DNA of 64,000 bases from Bryopsis sp. KO-2023 (lineage: Eukaryota > Chlorophyta > Ulvophyceae > Bryopsidales > Bryopsidaceae): assembly GCA_030272585.1 (NCBI GenBank), contig BSYQ01000011.1:2356001-2420000 (forward strand), in the 5' to 3' direction. Position 1 is the first letter of the stretch, and every line of letters begins with the position of its first letter. The translations under genes were made by a program, and so were the position numbers. Below, in pieces: positions 39,600-49,996 of the stretch. The notes below the pieces were generated by a model. That model was given only the letters and a program-made list of their open reading frames with translations. It was not told the DNA's origin and did not search any database.

Positions 39600-42219
39600 A
39601 AAAAAAAAAGAAGCAAACAAGAAAAAAAGAGGAAAAAAACGTCTGCGTATTGTATTTCTATGAAATATATTTGAACAAACCTTGTGCATGTAGGTGGAGC
39701 CTCTGTAGCCGTCTGGATTTTTTGTCAGCTCCGTCAAAATGAAATAGTCGACGAACGAGCCCATGTCGATCTTGTCGAAATAGTTCCCCGTTTCAAACAG
39801 GTCATACTCAAATCCGTCCAAGAAACTGTCAAAACATGAAGAAAAAAGTTAAATCAGCACAAATGCTTGGACTGGTCAAAACTTGGACGGGTTTGCTTTT
39901 CGTCCACCACAGATTGATACATTAGCGTGAGCTGAGAAGAGTCAAAATAGGTTTTTAAGGGGGGGACAAAAGTAAAAAAGAAAAAAAACTGTAGTAAAAA
40001 AATCCTGAGTGCAGTCCTTCTCATGGGAATGCGTCACAGCCTAATGTTACGTTCCAAGTGACAAACTCTCCACCCCCATTGGTAGCCAAACCAAAAAAAA
40101 AAACAGGCGACGGTCCAGAAAACAATGCAGAGAAGGACGTGTGTTTGAATGCATGAGCCCCCCCCCCCTTTTTTTTACCTCTTCAGGGAGCCAATTTGCT
40201 GGTCGCTGATTTGATCAGATTTTGGATACTTCGTGATCATATCCAGCTGCGATCTGGACAGGCGAAAGGTTCGATCCCCTTCGTCAATATTGTTGTTATC
40301 GTGCTTAAAAATAAACCCGCCTGGTAAAAAAAAAAAAAAGAATAAAGTAAAAATAAAATAAACAGAACAAAAAAACTGAATCGAAATTTAATTTAAAAAA
40401 AACCTTTCTGCGACTCTTGTTTCAACAGCAGATCATCTAAATCTTTTCTTTTGATTTCGCTGCACGCCTCCCCCCTTGAGGTCACCTCAAGTTGTCTCAC
40501 CTGAAAGATCGCCTTTACTCTTTTGGACATCGACTCGATTTTTGCCTTTTTTGACTGTTTCGGCCAAAACGTAAACTCCGTTGTAATGTCCATAGTTCAG
40601 GTCCCCACCGTCCGCAACCAAAAACACTTCACAATACTGAGTCCTATGAAAAAAAAATCATAGATAATAAATAATAATCATAATAAATAAATAAATAATC
40701 ATGAAGTAAATAATAGAGTTCGCAGGAAATAAGTAGGAATTGTATTTTGGAGCAACAAATGCCACACCTTGAAGCATAGCGCCCAGTATTTCTTGCGATC
40801 GCAAACGCAAGGATGTTACGAAGGCCCAAGGATTTGTCCATTTCGGGGCCATACAGAACCCAATCACTGTCGGATGGCATTCCTGAAAGAAAATTCACAG
40901 TAGCAGTTTTTCTGTTAAAAGAAAGAGAGGAAAAAAAGAACCATATCTGAACAAGGGCACCAGCAAAAAATCTTTTTTTTTTCCCCATATATACTACATG
41001 ATCACCGACACGATGAATGGATGGAAATCGATGCATGAACAAACAAAAAAGCAGCTGTCTTTTTTTTCTTTTTTTTCCCCCCCAACTGTAGGATAGTATT
41101 CTATGAAAACAAAAGGACGACAAAGGAAACTTACCAAACAGGTCAACCTTGCGATCTTTTCCGTTTTCCTCCCTCGTTTCAACGGCGAAAGATTTCTTGT
41201 TGAAATCCCTGGCAGAAGTGGAGCCTCTGATCTCAATACCAATTTTCCCATCGTAGTTTCCTGGAATTACAAAAAAAATTATCCTCCATAATTAAAGGGG
41301 GGGAAACTCTGCATAATATCGCTTTGAAAACAAGACGTAGTTTTGGTATTCTATATTCTGATTGGCCCTTTTTTTTTTGGGGGGGGGGGGGGGGAACTGG
41401 ACAGCAATGCAATATGGTGCTGGGTAAAAAGGGGGGAAAGGGGGGGGGGCTGTTTCTTAACGTACCACCAATGGGAGAGCATGTGCACATAGAGGCATCT
41501 ATTTTTGGCTCATCAGGGATGCTCTGACCCCAGGTATCCACCACAATAACAGGGAGCCCCGAGGAGAATCCAATGGACTGCAATCTTTGGCAGCAATCCC
41601 CTCTCACCTACAATTCCAATCGGAAATACAGAGCATGTCGACAAATTGAACAGAACCTCACACACACACCCTTGGATTTTATACAGTTTACACAGCTTTT
41701 TTTTTTAATCAGTGTATGGGAATTTTCGCTGCGCGCCACCAAAAAAAAAACAAAAAAACAGCAGTTCCTTGCTACGTGCATTGCTCATTCTTCTGGCGCA
41801 ACGCCTCTGAACGAAGCAGCGTCATAATGGAAATAAAAAGAAATAAATAATAATAAAAAAAATTTAAGCGCCACAAACGCAAGGCTACAGAGAATGGTGG
41901 GCGATGTTTCTGCGCCGGTGTTCCACCCACAGGGGGCGGCCCCTGACGATGTTGTATGCAAAGCCACGTTTTCATAGTTTTAACAGCATTGCGCGAAAAA
42001 TGTCTCCTCTCTACGCTAATCCACTCCTGAAAGACCATCGTTGGCGAAAACGCCGCTATAGATCGCTCGTGCACGAAACCGAAACAGGTGTTCCGGTTTG
42101 GAGAGCATTCCTCAGTTCAGCGAATCAGCATCGATCGCTGGCTTCGTTTGCGAACTCACCGCAACATAGGCAGACAAAAACACCGCAAGCCGGATCCACA
42201 TTGTGCTGGAAACACCCAT
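38217..42219 (-). CDS. Secreted CotH-family protein (spore-coat-kinase-like), multi-exon
   Basis: Nine 3' exons assemble in phase to 499 residues: 41466-41607, 41135-41260, 40768-40882, 40501-40643, 40179-40320, 39681-39825, 39134-39364, 38753-38889, 38217-38535, all with GT-AG junctions. A likely first exon (42160-42219) encodes a signal peptide (MWIRLAVFLSAYVA) and ends at GTGAGT. At least one exon between 41607 and 42030 is unresolved. CotH hallmarks in order: IEIRGSTS, KKSFAVE, GMPSDSDWVLYGPEMDKS with LGLRN, YNGVYVLAETVKKGKNRVDV, GGFIFKHD, FVDYFILTELTKN, and GPLAMGPAWDYNEAF. These correspond to the atypical kinase fold of bacterial CotH, which phosphorylates secreted proteins. The C-terminus is Gly-rich then basic. 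A secreted or cell-surface role is inferred. Confidence 0.85.
38985..39029 (-). repeat. Micro-insertion 4 with 12-bp direct repeats, within a CotH intron
   Basis: AAAAATTGAACA at 38985-38996 and 39018-39029 flanks a 21-bp insert CCTCGAAAAAACAAACAAAC+A. The A-rich content makes this copy less certain than the others. Confidence 0.55.
39567..39608. repeat. C-run followed by A-run
   Basis: About 21 C then about 20 A in a CotH intron; length is likely to vary and be error-prone in assembly. Confidence 0.9.
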
Positions 42220-43796
42220 CGCGCCGACTTTTCCACCAAATTTTACGAGATCCACGAAAATCAGGCGGCGAAAGATCACCACCACACCACCAAGGTCGCC
42301 TGGCCGGATTCGATGAAACGGCTCACCCCTGAATTCGAAACACAACGCTCTGGCCCGTTTCCTTTTTTATGCACCCAGACCCCCACTCAGAAAACGAAAT
42401 CAAGTTCCTTGTAGCGCGACGTGGCTCCACCGTACCTGCTTCGAAAACAGTGGGGAAGTGACACGACCCCAAGTTACCCGCCAGAAGTTGTCTCGGCTGG
42501 CGCGTGGTGTGTTGAAGTGGAGGAAAGAGCAAAATCAAGGGTGCCTCGTGTTTGATGGGACGCACCGTGGGCAGATCCAACAATGATCGTACCCCAACAA
42601 CGGGCAGTCCCTCCGCCGCCACCAACGCATTCCTCCTCGCCGCAACAAATTTGGTTTTCGATTCCTGGGGGTTTTGGTTGTTTTTTGTGCAAGGTGTTTC
42701 ACACAGTTGCTTCTTTACATGTGGATCGTGACCTTACAAAAAAGGTGCTTTCACACAGATCGTGAAAACATTTTATCCTTGCGCCATGCTATCATCCAGT
42801 CAACCATGAGTATAAAAATGGACGCACTAACAGTATCTAATCCAGCCTTTGGACGGTGGTGGCTCTCTTTTAAAAGTAAATTTACTGTGTGTTGTAATTG
42901 CTGATAGATTAATTCATATTGATTGATTGAAAATTCGGTTTAAACCTTGTACGTTTTACCGAACTCTGTTTTGCCGCAAGGTCACCCATCCATTTTTTCC
43001 TCTGTTGAGAACCCTGGCTGGGGCCAACTATCTTTAGTGTTGCTTTGGTCCTTTGTGTCTAGGAAGGGCCAACTTTTGGGCATATTTTTCATTACAGTTT
43101 CTTTTTTCCCAAATTCTGTTGAGCATTCATTCTATTTTTTGCGTGTTGAGGCCACAATGATCCCAGTTTCTCATTTTTTTTTATTTTTTTTTCTGGAGGC
43201 AGCTTGAAACCACGAGTTGGGATTTTTAGAGAAGATCTGGGCCATTCTGAATATTGGATGGCTGTTCCATCCAATGTATAATTTTCATTTCAACCAGCAA
43301 TGGAGCTAAATTCCATTACAAGAGCGCAATTTCTCCTCTACAAACCCCCTATATTTTCCGATGATTTTACTCAATCCCCTCTAACAAAACCAGGACCCCG
43401 TTTGCAAAAAAATATCCCCATGCGAGTGTGTGTTTTCAATTTCTATGAATACAGCCCTTGACAGTTCATGTAACACAATTCAAGCTTCCTCCAGAATTCC
43501 CCAAGTTCACCTGTCAGATTTTCCACCCCCAAAAACACCATTCTGCAACTGACCGTCAAAACTTGCACACAAAAGAGCGTCTTGTCAGTCAATGTGGAGA
43601 TGCATCGATATGGGGGTGGAAGGGGGGGGGGGATTTCTCATAACTTTTTAAAAAGCAACCACTAATTCTCATATACTGCCACCACCACACCAAACGATAA
43701 AACCTCAAATACAATGCCCCTACTGTTCTTTGTTTTTGTCTATTCCATCCCTTTGTAGTTTTCCCATGTACGTGTATTTTCCCCAGCTTTTCAAAA
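42220..43796. other. Intergenic region between the CotH gene and the membrane-protein gene
   Basis: Upstream of the CotH signal-peptide exon and downstream of the membrane-protein stop, both on the minus strand. No coding frame with recognisable features. It must hold the CotH promoter and 5' UTR (42220-42650 is less A/T-rich) and the 3' UTR of the neighbour. Confidence 0.65.
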
Positions 43797-46450
43797 TCAT
43801 TCCATTGGCTCTGCTTGTTGATCATCAGTTGCATTTTCAGGCTCCGTTTTGATATCGCCATTCTGGTGTTCAGGTCCAGGCGAGTAGTTGATGGTCGGGG
43901 TCTGATTGTCGAAATTCGAAATTTTGGGAGGCTCGGGGGGATGCCCATTTGTGGCTGGACTCTCCAGTCTGACATTTTTAAGGCTCAAGGCTGGGGACTC
44001 CGCAGCATTTCCTTCTTGGATGACCTGCGGCAAAGCTCATGAACACATTTTGCTGGCTTTTTTTGGTTGGTAGTGGAGGGGCGAAAAGGGGGATCCCAAC
44101 GATTTCTTCGTTTCGAAAATGCATTGTTTCGAGACTGAAACAAACCATGCAGCACCCATCCACCTTGCGAAGGAGGCATACCACCCATCCCTCGAAACAA
44201 TGATCAAACAGAGGGGGCGCCCCATGCTGGTGAGGCATAACAATTGGGGAAAAAAAAAACCCACCACCCACCCATGATATTTGGTCGGATGCTTCATAAA
44301 TGCTGACACCATCGAGGGCTGAGTCGTCGAAAGGATCCTCCAGCATTATGGCCAAATTCAACAAACCCACCACCAAGAGATGCACCTGAGTTCAACAAGC
44401 AGCAAAGAAAAAATCAATTTGAAAACGAGATGGAACCTCGATCTTTCTTTTTTTTTTTTTTTTAATTCGGGACCTCAACACAGGGAATGCCTCAACGCAC
44501 AGCCAAAAAATATACAACAATAATAATAATTATTATTATACAAATATCTATGCCCCTATAAACATTTCACAATAAAGGTGTCAATTGCACTGCATGGAGA
44601 ACAAAGAATCGGCACTTCCCTCTTTTTTTTCTTTTCTCGGTCCCCTATTCACTCGACACGATTTCCTCAACAACAAAACTTTAACCGTTTATCGAAAAAA
44701 AAAAAAAAGAACCTGCTGCTAGGCCCTGATCACTCAATCGTATAATGGCTCTGTCACATATAAAAAAAATCCGCATCTTAAAAATAAAATTATCATTATT
44801 ATTATTAGTAGTAATAATGCTTCTGGTCACGGACCTCACCATTAGGGAAAGCACGATCGCATAAACAAACCCTGCATCTTTTTTGACCCGAGCCCACATG
44901 GGTGCAAAAAACAAGGGCATGACGATTACTATGTAAATTCTGGCCATGGATCGCAGACCTTGAGGAGTTCTGTATTCTTTTAGATGGGAAAGCTGGCAAA
45001 TCGCACGCTGGAGACCCCTCTGGGTTGCATGCAATTGAGCAACAGCCTCACTGCTGGCCCCTCTATCCCTAAGTTTCTGAATGGAGGGAAAAAAAAGAAA
45101 TAAGAAAAAAGAAAATAGATGGTCAACGATTATTGTTTGAGTTGAAAACAATACTCATATTACATAACTATGATTTTTTTTTGGGGGGGAAGGTACCTCC
45201 AGTGCTGTTTTCAAACACATAGTTTTTTGTTGTTTTACAAAAATAGAATTTTCATTGTTATTTTTTCCACTGGACAATTTTGGCGAAGCCAAAATGAAGT
45301 TTTAAAAAACAGAGAGCAAAAAATGAGGTGACAGTGAATGGGTGGGATTCTGTTGCCTTGTACATTATTATATCATAGAAAATCTTTAAATAATGAACTG
45401 AAATGAAAAAACTCAAAAAAAATCAGGCCTTTTTATTGAGCTCTCCTAATATTAATTCAGATAGTAACCTGACATGCTTGCGACAAATCCTTGGTCACCG
45501 AGAAGATCCGTCTGATGTTAATTATCATTTCTTGCGAGGAAACCACCTTTTAAAACGAGCCCACAATTGAAAAAAATGCGTCAAAAAAGATACTTAAAAA
45601 AAAACCCTCCAAAAACTTGTAAAGTGAATGTGGATGGATTAAATCATGGGATCATTTTTGCTGCACAGCAGAAATCTTTCTCGAGAATGTTCGTCGACAG
45701 ATATCTCTGATATCGAGAGAAGATATTTTGCATAAGCCTTGTTTCCTGGTGGTTTCATTTCTTTATTTTATTTTTCAATTAGGTATCAGTATTTTGTTTT
45801 GTTCAGTTTTCTTTCCTTTTTACCATTGTGTTGCAAAATATTCCTTTTGGTATCGCTTCTTTTTTCCCTTTTTTATCTGTTTTTGCCTTGAATAACATTC
45901 CAGAGAATAGCGGTTATCTTTTTTATTTCCTTCCTTCATTTCTTTATTTTTTTTCTTCTAACGTGGAAATTTTCTTTAAAATAAATTTGAGAACATTTTT
46001 TTTTTTCAATTCTCCAATTTTTCAAAAAATTGGAGAATATGCTTTGATTTTCGTTGCCGTTTTCGTTGCAGTCTTACCAGAAACCGAGGAAGGTTGTCGC
46101 CTTGAGGCATGTTTGTGCTGTAGTGATGGGTAGTGAACCAAGTTTGATGCAAGTAGCAGTGCAAACTATCTACAAGAAAATATTGAAAGATTTCTTCCCT
46201 TTGCTTTGCTTGGGTTGGAGTTGGGTCGAGGTGAAGGGGGGGGGGAAGCAAGCATTCCTTGTATATATATATAGAGAGAGAGATATAAAAATGCTTGAGT
46301 GCGATTATCGATGTTTCGATGGTCAGCGACAAAGAAATTTGAAACAAAATAAATTAAGAAACAGAGGGTTGTCTTTTGCTTCCCAGCTCAATGTTAGGGC
46401 ACTGCCACAACTTGTCCCCAACCCCCCCCCAAAATAAATAAATAAATAGA

Positions 46451-46535
<85 letters not shown>

Positions 46536-48096
46536 CAGGTGTTTTTTTTTCTCCCTTGTCTTAGTCAATGGCTTCAGGTGATGCCCAACAATATTTGATT
46601 ACAAGTTGAATCCATTCCAAATACATTTTTAAATTTATATTTTTTAAATATATAAAAAAGAATTCTGCACCTGCAGCACAGGGTTCCCCACAAGTGGTTT
46701 TCTAAGTGAAAAAAAATAAAAAATAAAACTCTCCTGACGCTATTCTGCAAGTTCTTACCCCATAAATCCTTGATAATTCCCCTTATGGAGTCCAGCTGTG
46801 CTTCGGTTGGTTTCGAAGCCCAGTCTCGATGCGCCAAATATATCGCCAGGCAACAAGACTTCACTGAAGAACACACAAACAGAAAAATTAAGATTGTTGT
46901 CGAAACCACCCAACGCAACTGGCAGTTCAAAGTAGAAACCACAGAAATTCAAAACGTCAGTCAATCACCAACACATAACCACTATGCATTTTCTTTTTTT
47001 ATTGCTTTTTTCGGAATTCAAACAGGGTTGTGTGCGATAATGCTCAATTATGCTGAGATGGAGAGGGGGGTCACCTTCCCCCTGATTTTGGGTTTGTGTA
47101 AATTCCAGCTCTAAGATAATAGCTCTATGAGAATAGAAAAACCTGCCTTCCTGATACCCCACCATCTGTTCTGATTTTTCAAACTTTTTTTTTTTGGCAA
47201 GCATTTTTACCTTCTGAAACCTCCCTTACAGCTTCATTTCGACGCTGAAGACCCTAATGAAACGCAAACGCCATCCTTAGAGGCAAAGAATTTTCTGGAA
47301 TTGACATATATCTTTATAATTAAAAAGACATATAAGGCATTTCATGATGGAAAATTTTGCCTCATTGCCATATCCAACAGAAGATAAGACAGAACCACTT
47401 CGCAGTTGCATTTTTTCTCCTATTTTTGAAAGGTTTCTCTGGCAAAAGCTGCCTTCATCGCTTTCGGGAAAACAAGAAAATTGAAGTTCAGTTTGCTTTT
47501 AGAAGGTCAACAGCAAAAAAAAAAAACAGAAACATATAAAAACATATTTCTCATGCAGTGTTGCTTGCTTTTTTTTTTCCTGTTCTGAGGAGAGCATATT
47601 TTCAATCGATGAAAACCCCAGACTTCCCAAATAGGCACCCTCCCACTTTCTTTGCCTCGTTTGGCTGTATGATTCCTCCCCATCCCCCTTTTTTTTCGTT
47701 TTTTTTTTGGCTCACCTGCCACACCATCCCCAACACCGGCAACACCATGGAGAAGCAAACCAGCGTCCAACCCCAAGACACTTCGGGCGCCAAACCACCA
47801 TCTTTTTGAAAGCTAAAAAACACCGTGCAGACGAACGTCACCAGCAATCCGTAGACGGTGAGCCAATTCTGCAGCTGCACGAACACGACGAATCCAAACA
47901 CGATGTCCAGTAGATCCTGTCTCGCAGACTGCAGTTGATTCCTGGCCTCCCGAAGTTTCCGAATGTTCCACAGAGGAATCCCACGCGACCTGAGCGAAAC
48001 CACCGATGGACGCCCTTTGGGGCGATGATGGGGTCCAGGGGAACCCGCTCTCCCCTCCCCTTGAGGACTGGGATGGGGGGTTCTTTCAGGTGGCAT
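43797..48096 (-). CDS. Seven-exon polytopic membrane protein with LEDPF motif
   Basis: Exons 47716-48096, 47211-47244, 46759-46863, 45469-45530, 44840-45076, 44272-44385 and 43797-44024. All introns are GT-AG and the phases (0,1,1,0,0,0) agree, giving 386 residues. The ATG at 48096 follows an in-frame stop. The N-terminus is Pro/Arg-rich and basic. Hydrophobic segments: IVFGFVVFVQLQNWLTVYG continuing LLVTFVCTVFFSF; WTLVCFSMVLPVLGMVW; IYIVIVMPLFFAPMWA; and FVYAIVLSLMVHLLVVGLLN. An amphipathic region KLRDRGASSEAVAQLH precedes EYRTPQGLRSMARIY, and LAIMLEDPFDDSALDGV lies just after the last segment. The C-terminal tail is acidic and Pro/Gln-rich. I do not recognise a named family; the R-P..LR / LEDPF layout recalls uncharacterised algal channel-like (bestrophin-like) proteins, which is a weak suggestion. 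Confidence 0.8.
46431..46533. repeat. (AAAT)n microsatellite
   Basis: About 25 near-perfect AAAT units, in an intron of the membrane-protein gene. Confidence 0.95.
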
Positions 48097-48412
48097 CCGA
48101 TGCTATCCTTTCCGGCCAGAACAGCGAAACTAAAGCGCTTCCACGTTATAGAGATTGGAGTTTTTCTGTTCTCGTTCGTTCCTCGAATCAGCTTCAATTT
48201 GTTTTTGGTCGCCTCTTGACCCCTTCTTGTTTTCGCGGATATCTACGCCCGCTTTCCGTTGATAGGGGTGGCTGTGGGGTGGTGATGCCACTGCCTCCGA
48301 CGACTCTGGACGTCACGAGTTGCTGGCGTTTGGGAATTCGGCTGGGTGCGAGGGAAAAGGGATTGGCGCCAGCGGGGATGAGACCACCATGTCGTGAATT
48401 TGTGGGAAGCGT
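48097..48412. other. Upstream region of the membrane-protein gene, cut by element E
   Basis: 316 bp between the start codon of the minus-strand membrane protein and the 5' end of element E. It likely carries promoter or 5' UTR. The small frames seen here have no supporting features. Confidence 0.6.
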
Positions 48413-48657
48413 TGTCAAATCCCAATTGGAAGTTTAGCATTAACGCCATTTCCGGTAGAAGGGTGAAGATGGAAACACACTAAGAACAGTACAAACTGAG
48501 CAGGACATGAAGATACGTTTTTCCTGCAGGTTGATCGTTTTGTGGCAAAGGCAATACACTGTGGTTTTCTATAAAGAGGAAGGAAAGGGTGTTTGTAATA
48601 ACCATTCGAGTCCCACTGAGTTCCATCGTTTACTGTTTTATGCGCGTTTACTGCATA

Positions 48658-49935
48658 CCGTACGCACAGACTTCAATGTGCCAACGATTTAAGTGTAACA
48701 ATGTTTGATGATGTGCCAAGCTTGTTGTAACGTGCAGACATGGGCTGAGACCCCTGTGCACAGGACAGGACAGAACAGACTGTCTGTTCTGTGCACAGGG
48801 TCGGACCTGTGCTGCACAGGTGCACAGACTTGTACAGCACAGCACAGACAGGGTCTGTGCAAAGTCTGTGCAGGTCTGTGCAAAGTCTGTGCAGGTCTGT
48901 GCACAGTCTGTGCAGTTTCTGTGCAGACTCTGTGCACAGTCTGTGCACAGTCTGTGCAGATTCTGTGCAGATTCTGTGCAGTTCTGTGCTGTGCTGTGCA
49001 GTCTGTGCACCTGTGCAGCACAGGTCCGACCTGTGCACAGAACAGACAGTCTGTTCTGTTCTAGCCTGTGGAATTTCGAAAAACAGGACAGGACAGCACA
49101 GGGTGCACAGAACCCGCACAGAACCCTGTCCTGTGCGATGCACAGGACAGGGGTCTGTCCTGTGCAGCCCATGACTGGTAACGTGTAACATGTGTGCCAA
49201 TGTGCCAGGCGCACCGCAAAACAATCAAAATCACACCCACAATCCACAATCCACAATAACCACCCAACACCAGATTTAGTCTTTTTGGACCAGAAGAGCA
49301 CTCTGCTCCTCCAGTATTTTGTCCTTCTCTTGGAAATCCCCAACAAGAAAATATAATTGGAATTTCCTTGTACACCACATTCAGATGACGAACATGAGGC
49401 CTATCCACAACTATCCCCTAAACTATCTGTTTTGGGAGTATGTGTATGTTATTGTTTATTTTTGGACACTTCTGGACAGGGCTGGGTTCAGATCTGTTAG
49501 GGTTATTTGGACATGAGAGTTATTGATTCAAAGACAATTCTGATCTAGGCTGGGATTACTTCTGGTTTGGGGACAGTACACTGTTCTGATGATGGTTTCG
49601 TCAGACTTGCGACATGTAAGCCTCTTAGGCGTAAGTGTTTTGGTTGGAGTGTTTGTGATGAACGAGAATAGTAGCCTACAATAGATGTTTTTGTTTTCAT
49701 TGAGTTTTAGATGTAATTCAGAGAATGAAATATATTAAATATGTTAAGGCTTGACAGTGGGATATTTTAGTCATATATCACAGATATCACAGTGTGATAT
49801 TTTAAAGCAACCTGGACACAGACACAAGTACGTAACATAACTGATGAGTGTGCCACAGCCCACGTAACGCGTAACACGATGTGCCGTGCCAACCTCAGTG
49901 TAACCGTAACGGCACATTGAAGTCTGTGCGTACGG
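48658..49935. mobile_element. Element F: 1278-bp TIR transposon with TA target duplication
   Basis: Terminal inverted repeats of 25 bp (left begins CCGTACGCACAGACTTCAAT). TA duplicated at 48656-48657 and 49936-49937; the intact 3' LTR shows a single TA at that spot. No transposase frame. The interior has a long CTGTGCA palindrome (48733-49165) and a unique stretch. TA duplications are typical of Tc1/mariner-like elements, but the superfamily is not certain. Confidence 0.88.
48733..49165. repeat. CTGTGCA-rich palindrome with tandem core inside element F
   Basis: Two arms of at least 80 bp (for example CAGACTGTCTGTTCTGTGCA on the left, its complement on the right) enclose about 17 tandem copies of a GTCTGTGCA-type unit (48854-48980). 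Outer arms near 48733 and 49140 (CCCCTGTGCACAGGACAG) also pair. Confidence 0.9.
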
Positions 49936-49948
49936 TACTCTTGACAGT

Positions 49949-49960
49949 TGGTTTCGGAGC
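49949..49960 (+). promoter_or_regulatory. Primer-binding site of element E
   Basis: TGGTTTCGGAGC two bases after the LTR end. Confidence 0.85.
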
Positions 49961-49996
49961 CGGAGTGTTGTAAAGAAACAACACGAATACACTACG

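Larger units (their letters stand above)
48413..49946 (+). repeat. 5' LTR of element E, split by insertion F
   Basis: 245 bp to ...ACTGCATA, then insertion F (48658-49935) with its TA duplication, then the last 9 bp CTCTTGACA. Without F the length is 254 bp, the same as the 3' LTR. Confidence 0.95.

Noticed and set aside
40680..40712. ATAATCAT direct repeats around an AATA-rich insert
   Set aside because: Looks like a micro-insertion but the sequence is too A/T-rich and simple to separate from slippage.
38217..42219. Bacterial contamination as the source of the CotH gene
   Set aside because: The gene has many phase-consistent GT-AG introns, so it is a nuclear eukaryotic gene whatever its ultimate origin.
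48854..48980. Regularly spaced short repeats resembling a CRISPR array
   Set aside because: Units are contiguous 9-mers without unique spacers, inside a transposon of an intron-bearing eukaryote.
48648..49346. Overlapping frames of 110-230 codons on both strands rich in Cys-Ala-Gln
   Set aside because: They are translations of the CTGTGCA palindrome and tandem repeat in element F, open on both strands by composition.
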